In this document: positions 17,145 through 24,053 of the stretch, piece after piece | How the letters are laid out: each line of letters opens with the position of its first letter | How positions within the stretch are numbered: the stretch's first letter is position 1 | Source of the DNA: Umezawaea tangerina | GTDB lineage: Bacteria; Actinomycetota; Actinomycetes; Mycobacteriales; Pseudonocardiaceae | Assembly (NCBI RefSeq): GCF_003002815.1 | Contig: NZ_PVTF01000010.1 | Span: 310,001-374,000, forward strand | Direction of reading: 5' to 3' | DNA length: 64,000 bases | Notes under the pieces: model-generated | Told to the model about the DNA's origin: nothing | The model's database searches: none | Seen by the model: the letters and a program-made list of their open reading frames with translations, nothing else | Position numbers and translations under genes: made by a program

Positions 17145-17486
17145 TCGAATGCTAGGGCGGGAAATGGCCCCGGTCCCCTTCTCCGGTCGAAGTGAGAGGT
17201 GTTGCCATTCGGGCATATCGCTTTCGGTGAGAAAGGAATTCCGGTCGCGGAAGGGCGGTTCACGGCGACCGGAACGGGGCCCGCAGGCCCTCGGTCCGCA
17301 CGTGCGGCCGTTCGGCGTCCTCGTGGTCGGCGGCGGCGACGCGCGGTGCGATCCGCTTGGCCCTTGAGCACGTGTGCAGGGGAGGAGGTCCAGGAGGTCG
17401 GCGAGCGGGAGGACGGCGCGTCCTCCCACCGCACCGCGTCCGCCGGGGACGGTCGTGTCCAGCACGATCGGCGCGGCCGGGGCCAG

Positions 17487-17690
17487 GTCCTGGCGGCCGC
17501 CCGGCGGTCGTTCGACGAGCGCGGGCTCGCGGCCGAAGTCCGGGAGATCGCCCGGCCCGCCGGTGTCGGCGTGGCCGTGTTCCACCGGCACCTCCCGACC
17601 GAGGACGACCTGGTCGGGGCCGTGGTGGCCGACGACGTAGCCGAGTGGTCCGCCGCCGCCGACCTGGCGGCCGCCACCGAGGCCTGCACA
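17487..17690 (+). pseudogene. Remnant of a TetR-family regulator (HTH domain only)
   Basis: In one frame the DNA reads VLAAARRSFDERGLAAEVRE, then IARPAGVGVAVFHRHLPTED, then DLVGAVV. This is recognisably the TetR DNA-binding domain (helix 1, ERGL, HTH, YRHF-like, K/EDLV). No plausible start codon with RBS precedes it. The ~120-residue ligand domain is missing: the frame runs on into the next gene as non-homologous sequence. Codon use is normal GC-rich. It probably once regulated the divergent quinone oxidoreductase. Confidence 0.6.
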
Positions 17691-17734
17691 CCCGCGCGGT
17701 GTCGACCCGTCGTGCGGAGGGCGCCACGCGCGGT

Positions 17735-17740
17735 TAGCGT
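17735..17740 (+). promoter_or_regulatory. -10 element of a leaderless promoter (FAD oxidoreductase)
   Basis: TAGCGT, 6 nt, then ATG 17747. Confidence 0.45.
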
Positions 17741-17746
17741 CGGGCC

Positions 17747-18973
17747 ATGGCACGCGTGGTGGTCGTCGGGGCGGGGTTGGCCGGGCTCAGCGCGGCCGAC
17801 GTGCTGTCCGCCAAGGGGGTGGACGTGTCGGTGCTGGAGGCGGGCGACGACGTCGGCGGGCGGGTGCGCACCGACGTCGTGGACGGCGCCCGCCTCGACC
17901 GCGGCTTCCAGATCCTGCTGCCCGCCTACCCCGAGGTCGTCCGGCGGTTCGACCTCGCCGCCCTCGACCTGCGGCCGCTGCGCTCCGGCGCGTTCGTGCA
18001 CCAGGGCGGGCGGCACGACCTGCTCGCCGACCCCCGCGGCGGCCCGGCGGCGTGGCAGGGCGTTGCCGCGCAACGGGTCCTGGGGTTCACGGACCTGCTC
18101 GCGCTGGCCGGGCTGTCCGCCCGCGACTGGCTCGGCCCCGCGGGCGCCATCACCGGCTCGGTCGACCGGACCACCGCCGCCGAGCTGAAGCGCTGGCGGC
18201 TGTCCGACCGGGCCGTCGACACCGTGCTGCGGCCGTTCCTGTCCGGCGTGTTCCTGGAGTCGGAGCTCACCACGTCCTCGCGGTTCTTCCACTTCGTGTG
18301 GCGCAGCTTCGCCCGCGGCGGCGCCGCTTTGCCCGCCGCGGGCATGGCCGCGCTGCCCCGGCAGCTCGCGGGCCGCCTCCCCGAGGGCGCGGTCCGGCTC
18401 GGTGCCGAGGTCGTGGGCGTGCGCGACGACGGGGTCGACCTGGCGGGCGGTGAACGGGTCGAGGCCGACGCGGTCGTGGTCGCCACCGACGGGGGAGTCG
18501 CCGCCAAGCTCGTCCCCGGTCTGCGCGAACCTGCCTGGCACGGCGTCACCACCTGGTACTTCCGCTCGCCCGAGTCACCGCTGCGCGACCCCTCGCTGCT
18601 CGTCGACGGCGACGGCGGCCCCATCGTCAACACCGCCGTCGTCTCCGAGGCCGTGCCCTCCGACGGGCCGGTCGTGCAGGCGTCGTTGCTGGACGCCTCG
18701 ATCGGCGAGACCGCGGTCCGGATGCGGCTGGCGAAGCTGTACGGCACGCACACCGGCGACTGGGAGCTGCTGGCCCGCTACGAGATCCCGCACGCGCTGC
18801 CCGCCATGCCCGCCCCGCACCGCTTCCGCTCACCGGTGCGCGTCGGTGGTCGCCGCTACGTGTGCGGCGACCACCGCGACACCAGCTCCATCCAGGGCGC
18901 GCTCGTGTCCGGGCGCCGTGCGGCGGAGGCGGTGCTGGCCGACCTCGGACCGGCCGCCACACTCTTGGCGTGA
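17747..18973 (+). CDS. NAD(P)/FAD-dependent oxidoreductase, amine-oxidase / phytoene-desaturase fold
   Basis: 408 residues. The N-terminal dinucleotide motif VVVGAGLAGLSAADVLSAKG is followed by VLEAGDDVGGRVRTD, the GG-R-x motif of flavin amine oxidases. It has an internal substrate domain and a C-terminal FAD-closing motif (RYVCGDHRDTSSIQGALVSGRRAAEAVL). Relatives include protoporphyrinogen oxidase-like and carotenoid-desaturase-like proteins of unknown substrate. The start is 6 bp after TAGCGT, so the mRNA is probably leaderless. The stop overlaps the GTG of the Sel1-repeat gene (GTGA). Confidence 0.82.
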   Translation: MARVVVVGAGLAGLSAADVLSAKGVDVSVLEAGDDVGGRVRTDVVDGARLDRGFQILLPAYPEVVRRFDLAALDLRPLRSGAFVHQGGRHDLLADPRGGPAAWQGVAAQRVLGFTDLLALAGLSARDWLGPAGAITGSVDRTTAAELKRWRLSDRAVDTVLRPFLSGVFLESELTTSSRFFHFVWRSFARGGAALPAAGMAALPRQLAGRLPEGAVRLGAEVVGVRDDGVDLAGGERVEADAVVVATDGGVAAKLVPGLREPAWHGVTTWYFRSPESPLRDPSLLVDGDGGPIVNTAVVSEAVPSDGPVVQASLLDASIGETAVRMRLAKLYGTHTGDWELLARYEIPHALPAMPAPHRFRSPVRVGGRRYVCGDHRDTSSIQGALVSGRRAAEAVLADLGPAATLLA

Positions 18974-19428
18974 CCGACGAAGCGAAGCTCCGGACCGCCG
19001 CCGAGGCGGGGGACGTGCGGGCGATGATCGACCTGGCCGACCTGCTCCTCCCGCAGTACGAGGAGGCCCCCGAACGGCTGGCCGAGGCCGAGTCCTGGTT
19101 CCGGCGGGCGGCCGGGACCGGCGATGCCGAGGCCATGACGGCGTTCGGCCAGTTCCTCTACTACGACGACGAGCACGACGAGGCCGCCGAGTGGTACCGG
19201 AAGGCCGCCGACCTCGGGCACGCCGAGGCCATGGCGGGCCTGGGCGACTACTACGACTTCATGGGCGACGAGGAGGAGTCCGAGCGGTGGTACCGCCGCG
19301 GGGCCGAGCTCGGCGACGAGAGCGCCAAGTCCAACCTCGCCGCGCTGGAGTCGATGCGGCGCCGCTCGGCCGAGTCGGCCTCCTCGGCCGGTGACCGCCC
19401 GGAAAGCGGTCACCGGCCCGGCGCCTAA
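18970..19428 (+). CDS. Sel1-like repeat protein
   Basis: 152 residues with about three Sel1-type helical repeats of 32-36 residues (AEAGDVRAMIDLADLLL, AAGTGDAEAMTAFGQFLYY, AADLGHAEAMAGLGDYY, GAELGDESAKSNLAALE). Such repeats bind proteins. No enzymatic domain or signal peptide is seen. It is translationally coupled to the FAD oxidoreductase through a GTGA overlap. The C-terminal 20 residues are Ser/Arg-rich and their codons contain a terminator hairpin. Its TAA overlaps the TAG stop of the convergent exonuclease gene by two bases. Confidence 0.78.
   Translation: MTDEAKLRTAAEAGDVRAMIDLADLLLPQYEEAPERLAEAESWFRRAAGTGDAEAMTAFGQFLYYDDEHDEAAEWYRKAADLGHAEAMAGLGDYYDFMGDEEESERWYRRGAELGDESAKSNLAALESMRRRSAESASSAGDRPESGHRPGA
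19388..19416. terminator. Hairpin inside the 3' end of the Sel1 gene
   Basis: CCGGTGACCGC (19388-19398) pairs perfectly with 19406-19416. It lies just before two interlocked convergent stop codons (19425-19428). Confidence 0.55.
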
Positions 19429-20366
19429 CGACGTTCGAGCGCCGACACCAGCCTGGGCAGCGAGCTGCCCAGGCCCCAGCGTCGGCCCAGCTCGGCCACC
19501 CGGTCGGGGTCCACGGGAGCGGCGGGCACGGTGTCGGGGCGGTCCATCACGACCGGCGCGTCCACGGCGACGTTGACGACGGTCGGCGCGGCGGCCAGGT
19601 AGGACTCGGCGGCGATGAGGCTGTTGCGCGCCCGCGTGGTCAGCTTGCGGTCGCGGGGGTCGTTCACCGCGGCCAGCACCGCCTCCAGCGACCCGAACTC
19701 GGTGATCAGCTTGGCGGCGGTCTTCTCGCCGATGCCCGCGACACCGGGCAGGCCGTCGGACGGGTCGCCGCGCAGCACGGCCATGCCCGCGTAGGCCGCG
19801 CCCGCGTCCTCCACCGGCAGCGCGTACTTCGCGGCCAGCTCCTCGGGGCCGAGCAGCTCCGCCTTCGCCCAGCCGCGGCCGACGTAGAGCACCCGCACCG
19901 GGGTCGGGGTCTCGCGCACGACCTGGAACAGGTCGCGGTCGCCGGTCACGACCTCGACCGGGTCGGACTTCTCGTGGTGGGCCAGCGCGCCGATGACGTC
20001 GTCGGCCTCGTAGCCCGACGCCTCCGCCGTCGCGATGCCGACCGCCTGGAGCACGTCCATGATGATCGGGACCTGCGGCGTGAGGGTGTCCGGCACCTCC
20101 TCGGACCCGTCGGTCGCCTCGGCCGCCACGCGGTGGGCCTTGTAGGAGGGCAGCGCGTCCGTCCGGAACGCGGGGCGCCAGTCGGCGTCCATGCAGGCGA
20201 CCAGCCTGCCCGCGTGGCGTTCGGTGATGACGCGCGCGATCGTGTCCACGAACCCGCGCACGGCGTTGATCGGCGTGCCGTCCGGGGCGGTCATCGATTC
20301 GGGCAGCGCGTAGAACGCGCGGAAGTACAGGCTGGCGGAGTCGAGCAGCACGAGGGGGTGGGCCAC
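19425..20366 (-). CDS. Stand-alone 5'-3' exonuclease (Pol I N-terminal domain type)
   Basis: 313 residues, the size of the 5'-nuclease domain without polymerase. Conserved acidic sites appear in LVLLDSASLYFRAFYALP, ACMDADWRPAFR, ASGYEADDVIGALAH, EVVTGDRDLFQ and GDPSDGLPGVAGIGEKTAAKL (helix-hairpin-helix). It should remove RNA primers or flap DNA. GTG 20366 (VAHPLVLLDSAS) is chosen because the family starts there; the longer frame upstream overlaps the divergent peptidase gene. The gene is alone, convergent with the Sel1 gene. Confidence 0.88.
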   Translation of the reverse strand: MAHPLVLLDSASLYFRAFYALPESMTAPDGTPINAVRGFVDTIARVITERHAGRLVACMDADWRPAFRTDALPSYKAHRVAAEATDGSEEVPDTLTPQVPIIMDVLQAVGIATAEASGYEADDVIGALAHHEKSDPVEVVTGDRDLFQVVRETPTPVRVLYVGRGWAKAELLGPEELAAKYALPVEDAGAAYAGMAVLRGDPSDGLPGVAGIGEKTAAKLITEFGSLEAVLAAVNDPRDRKLTTRARNSLIAAESYLAAAPTVVNVAVDAPVVMDRPDTVPAAPVDPDRVAELGRRWGLGSSLPRLVSALERR

Positions 20367-20414
20367 GGCGCAAGCGTGCCAGACTCCGCGACTCCCGCCA
20401 CCGGACGCGCCCAC

Positions 20415-20420
20415 TAGGCT
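20415..20420 (+). promoter_or_regulatory. -10 element of a leaderless promoter (M24 peptidase operon)
   Basis: TAGGCT, 7 nt, then ATG 20428. Confidence 0.45.
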
Positions 20421-20427
20421 CGACGAC

Positions 20428-21558
20428 ATGTCGACCAGCATTGGCCCCATCGACGTGGACGCGCTGCGCGCACGCCTCGACCGCGCGGGCACGGCCGCCG
20501 CCGCGGCGGACGTGGACGCCCTGTTGATCTCGCCGGGTTCGGACCTCGCGTACCTGCTCGGAGTGGGCGGCACGTCGTTCGAACGGCTCACCTGCCTGGT
20601 GCTGCCGGTGGGAGGCACACCGGTGCTGGTCGTCCCGAAGCTGGAGCACCCCGGCTACGCGGGCCTGCCCACCGACCGGCTCGGCGTCGACGTCGCCACC
20701 TGGGTCGACGGCGAGGACCCGTACAAGATCGTCACCGGGGCGCTGCGCGGCACCGGCCGGGTCGCCGTGTCGGACATGATGCCCGCACTGCACACCCTGG
20801 CCCTGCGCGACGCGATCGGCGGCGAGCAGGTGCTCGCCGGACCGGTGCTGCGCGAGCTGCGGATGCGCAAGGACGCCGTGGAGATCGCGGCGCTGCGCAA
20901 GGCGGGCGCGGCCATCGACCGCGTGCACGCGCGGGTGGGGGAGTGGCTGCGCGCGGGCCGCACCGAGGCGGAGGTCGGCGCGGACATCGCGGCCGCCATC
21001 GTCGAGGAGGGCCACACCGAGGCCGAGTTCGTCATCGTCGGCTCCGGCCCCAACGGCGCCAGCCCGCACCACGGCCTGTCCGACCGGGTGATCGAGGCCG
21101 GTGACGTCGTCGTGGTCGACATCGGCGGCCCCGTCGCCGAGGGCTACTGCTCCGACTCCACCCGCGTGTACTCCGTCGGCGAGCCCCGGTTCGACGACGT
21201 GCGCTCCACCTACGCCGTCCTCCAGGCCGCCCAGCAGGCGGCCGTGGACGCCGTCCGCCCCGGCGCGACCGCCGAGTCGATCGACGCCGCCGCGCGCGAG
21301 GTCATCGCCGAGGCCGGGTTCGGCGAGTACTTCGTGCACCGCACCGGCCACGGCATCGGCCTGGACGTGCACGAGGAGCCCTACATCGTCGGCGGCAACA
21401 CCCTGGAGCTGGAGCCGGGCATGGCGTTCAGCATCGAGCCCGGCATCTACCTGCCCGGCCGCTGGGGCGCCCGCATCGAGGACATCGTGGTGGCCACCGA
21501 GACGGGTGTGGAGAGCCTCAACAACCAGCCGCACGAGCTGGTGGTGCTGCCCGCGTGA
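20428..21558 (+). CDS. M24-family metallopeptidase (Xaa-Pro aminopeptidase / prolidase type)
   Basis: 376 residues: a creatinase-type N-terminal domain followed by the pita-bread catalytic domain. The five metal ligands are visible: Asp in VVVVDIGGPV, Asp in YCSDSTRVY, His in GHGIGLDVHEEPY, Glu in FSIEPGIY and Glu in GARIEDIVV. It should cleave Xaa-Pro di- or oligopeptides in the cytoplasm. It heads a compact operon: the stop overlaps the GTG of the Lrp gene, which is followed directly by a phosphotransferase gene. Transcription is probably leaderless (TAGGCT 7 bp before ATG). Confidence 0.9.
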   Translation: MSTSIGPIDVDALRARLDRAGTAAAAADVDALLISPGSDLAYLLGVGGTSFERLTCLVLPVGGTPVLVVPKLEHPGYAGLPTDRLGVDVATWVDGEDPYKIVTGALRGTGRVAVSDMMPALHTLALRDAIGGEQVLAGPVLRELRMRKDAVEIAALRKAGAAIDRVHARVGEWLRAGRTEAEVGADIAAAIVEEGHTEAEFVIVGSGPNGASPHHGLSDRVIEAGDVVVVDIGGPVAEGYCSDSTRVYSVGEPRFDDVRSTYAVLQAAQQAAVDAVRPGATAESIDAAAREVIAEAGFGEYFVHRTGHGIGLDVHEEPYIVGGNTLELEPGMAFSIEPGIYLPGRWGARIEDIVVATETGVESLNNQPHELVVLPA

Positions 21559-22004
21559 CGAACCTGGAGCCCATCGACCGGGCGATCCTGCGCCAGCTGG
21601 CCGCCGACGGCAGGTGCAGCTTCACCGACCTCGCCGAGCGGGTCGGGCTGAGCGTCTCCGCCGTGCACCAGCGGGTCAAGCGGCTGGAGCAGCGCGGGGT
21701 GCTCAAGGGCTACGGCGCCCGGTTGGACGGCGACGAGATCGGGCTGCCGCTCAGCGCGTTCATCTCGATCACGCCGATCGACCCCGCGGCCCCGGACGAC
21801 TACCCCAAGCGGCTGGAGCACCTGCCGCAGATCGAGGCCTGCTACTCGGTGGCGGGCGACGCCTCCTACGTGCTGCGGGTGCGGGTCGCCTCGCCCGCCG
21901 CGCTGGAGGACCTGCTCCGCCAGATCCGCGAGGCCGCCAACGTCTCCACCCGCACCACCGTCGTCCTGTCCACCCCGTACGAGGACCGGCCGCCGGCGGT
22001 GTAG
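21555..22004 (+). CDS. Lrp/AsnC-family transcriptional regulator
   Basis: 149 residues, the standard Lrp length. The N-terminal winged HTH (IDRAILRQLAADGRCSFTDL, VGLSVSAVHQRVKRLE) precedes a RAM ligand-binding domain (SAFISITPIDP, ACYSVAGDASYVLRVRV). It likely senses an amino acid. Its GTG overlaps the peptidase stop by four bases, so regulator and peptidase are co-expressed; control of peptide or amino-acid use is a reasonable inference. Confidence 0.9.
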   Translation: MTNLEPIDRAILRQLAADGRCSFTDLAERVGLSVSAVHQRVKRLEQRGVLKGYGARLDGDEIGLPLSAFISITPIDPAAPDDYPKRLEHLPQIEACYSVAGDASYVLRVRVASPAALEDLLRQIREAANVSTRTTVVLSTPYEDRPPAV

Positions 22005-22868
22005 GTGGACCCGGACCTGGTCGAGGTGGCGCGCGAGCGCGGGCTGGTCGGCCTGCGCCCGTTCGCACGGGGGCTGGAGTTCGCGGTCCTGCGGGCCACC
22101 GACCCGGCGGGGCGCGAGGTCGTGCTGCGGACGCCGTCGGGCGGGCGCTTCCAGGGCAACGCCAACGACCCGGACGTGGACACCCGCTCGCTGCTGGCGC
22201 GCGAGGAGCGGGTGGTGCGGCACCTCGCCGCCGCCGGACTGCCGGTGGCCACACCCGTCGAGCTGGTGCTCGGCGGGCGGGACGTGCTGATCAGCCATTA
22301 CGTTCCCGACGACGGCGGTGACGCCGACCCGGTCGGGCTCGGCGCGCTGCTGGCCCGGCTGCACCGCGTTCCCGCCGTCGCGGGCGTGCCGTCGTGGCGG
22401 GTGGTGCCCGAGCGGGTCGTGCGCCGGTGGCGGGAGGTCGCCGCCCTGGTGCCGGGACTGCCGCCCGCGCCGGACCGGCGGTGGCTGTCCGACGTGCTGC
22501 GCGGTCGACCGGCGGACAGCTTGCTGCACCTGGACGTGCGGGCGCCCAACCTGCGCTGCGTCGGTGGCGAGGTGCTGGCGCTGCTGGACTGGTCGAACGC
22601 GCTCGTCGGCGATCCGGCGCTGGAACTGGCCCGGCTGGCGGAGTTCGCGGCGCTGCCCGAGAACGGCCTGGACGCCGACGGGGTCCTCGCGGGCTACGGG
22701 AGTCCGCTGCCGGAGCACCCGTCGTCCACCCTGTACCGGCTCGACGCGGCTGTCATGCTCGCGCTGGTGTTCCTGTCCGAGGAGCCCGACGCCGACCGCG
22801 GCGGGCGCGCGGTCGAGCGGCTGCTGGAGCTGCGGCGTCAGCTGGACGACCCGGTGAGCGCCGGGTAG
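22005..22868 (+). CDS. Aminoglycoside-phosphotransferase-fold protein
   Basis: 287 residues starting GTG directly after the Lrp stop codon (0 bp). Kinase landmarks: LLAREERVVRHLAAAGLPVATPV in the N-lobe, Brenner motif LLHLDVRAPNLRCV (HxDxxxxN) and metal motif LLDWSNALVGDPALELARL. The fold covers small-molecule kinases (aminoglycosides, homoserine, fructosamine, choline); no subfamily is evident. The 3' end overlaps the convergent monooxygenase gene by 31 bp. Confidence 0.8.
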   Translation: MDPDLVEVARERGLVGLRPFARGLEFAVLRATDPAGREVVLRTPSGGRFQGNANDPDVDTRSLLAREERVVRHLAAAGLPVATPVELVLGGRDVLISHYVPDDGGDADPVGLGALLARLHRVPAVAGVPSWRVVPERVVRRWREVAALVPGLPPAPDRRWLSDVLRGRPADSLLHLDVRAPNLRCVGGEVLALLDWSNALVGDPALELARLAEFAALPENGLDADGVLAGYGSPLPEHPSSTLYRLDAAVMLALVFLSEEPDADRGGRAVERLLELRRQLDDPVSAG

Positions 22869-24001
22869 TCGTCGAGGGTGATGCGGGTGGCGTACCGGTC
22901 GGTCATCCGCATCATGGTGCGGAACAGGAAGCCGGTGGTGAACAGGCGGTTGCGCAGCCTGATGCCGAGTCCCGTCCTGGGCGCGAGGAACGGTCCGGCG
23001 TTGCCGTTCTTGGACACCTTGGCGTAGGGCCGGAACTTCTCCTCGTAGCGGCGGAACGCGGTGCGGTGGTCGCCCGCGGCCTCGACGAGCTCGCCCGCCA
23101 GCACGTAGGCGCCGACGACGGCGAGGCCGCTGCCGAAGCCCCCGAGCGTGTTGCCGTAGGCGGAGTCCCCGAGCAGCACGACCCGGCCGCGCGAGTAGCC
23201 GTCGACCTCGACCCGGCTGATCGAGTCCACGTACACCTCGGCGGCACCGTCCACACCGGACATCAGCTCCGGCAGTCGCCAGGCCGCGCCGCGGTAGGCG
23301 TTGCGCAGCACGGCTTTCTGCTGCTCCGCGTCGTACCGGTCGTAGTCGAGGCGATCGGCGGCGAACACGAAGAACGCGGTGGCCTTCGGCCCGCCGACCG
23401 CGGCCATCCGGCCGGGCTCGTTGTACACCACGGGTTCCTCCGCGCGGCCGCCCAGGTCGGTCAGTGCGTAGTGGTAGCCGAGGTGGTGGACGTAGTCGTC
23501 CTCCGGGCCGAAGGCCAGCCCGCGGACGGTGGAGTGGATGCCGTCGGCCCCGACGACGAGGTCGAACGTGCGCGGGGCTCCTCGTTCGAAGGTCGCGTGC
23601 ACGCCGTCGGCGGTCTCGGTGAGCGAGGTGACCGAGTCGCCGAACACGTACTCGCACACCTCCGCCGTGCGCTCGTGCAGCAGGCGGGACAGGTCGCCGC
23701 GGCGGATCTCGATCTCGCCGCCGGTGAACTCGCCGGGGATCACGGCCAGCGGGCGGCCGTCGGCGTCGACGACGGTCTGGTCGTGGCCGCCGGTCTGCAG
23801 CCGCCGCACGTCGTCGAGGATCCCCATGCGCTCCAGGACGGCGCGGTGGGTGGCGCCCTTGAAGTCGACGGCCTGGCCGCCGTCGCGCGGGGCCGGTGCC
23901 TTCTCGACGACGGTGACGGTGCAGCCCGCGCGGCCGAGCCAGAGGGCGAGCGCGGGACCGGCGATGCCGGCGCCGGAGATGAGGACGGTGGTGTTCTTCA
24001 T
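22838..24001 (-). CDS. FAD-dependent monooxygenase (PHBH fold, TetX-like)
   Basis: 387 residues. Motifs of group A flavin monooxygenases are complete: GxGxxG in LISGAGIAGPALALWLGRAG, the DG motif in DLVVGADGIHSTVRG, and the GD motif in RVVLLGDSAYGNTLGGFGSG. Relatives hydroxylate antibiotics or aromatics. It lies 52 bp downstream of the SARP regulator on the same strand. Its own CAGGCT-N7-ATG suggests a second, leaderless promoter. It could be a SARP-controlled resistance or tailoring enzyme, but no biosynthetic genes adjoin it. Confidence 0.85.
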   Translation of the reverse strand: MKNTTVLISGAGIAGPALALWLGRAGCTVTVVEKAPAPRDGGQAVDFKGATHRAVLERMGILDDVRRLQTGGHDQTVVDADGRPLAVIPGEFTGGEIEIRRGDLSRLLHERTAEVCEYVFGDSVTSLTETADGVHATFERGAPRTFDLVVGADGIHSTVRGLAFGPEDDYVHHLGYHYALTDLGGRAEEPVVYNEPGRMAAVGGPKATAFFVFAADRLDYDRYDAEQQKAVLRNAYRGAAWRLPELMSGVDGAAEVYVDSISRVEVDGYSRGRVVLLGDSAYGNTLGGFGSGLAVVGAYVLAGELVEAAGDHRTAFRRYEEKFRPYAKVSKNGNAGPFLAPRTGLGIRLRNRLFTTGFLFRTMMRMTDRYATRITLDDYPALTGSSS

Positions 24002-24008
24002 GTCCGGC

Positions 24009-24014
24009 AGCCTG
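24009..24014 (-). promoter_or_regulatory. -10 element of a leaderless promoter (FAD monooxygenase)
   Basis: Minus-strand CAGGCT followed by 7 nt and ATG at 24001. Confidence 0.35.
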
Positions 24015-24053
24015 ACCGGGGCCGCTGACAGTCCGTCGGCGATCGGCTGACAG

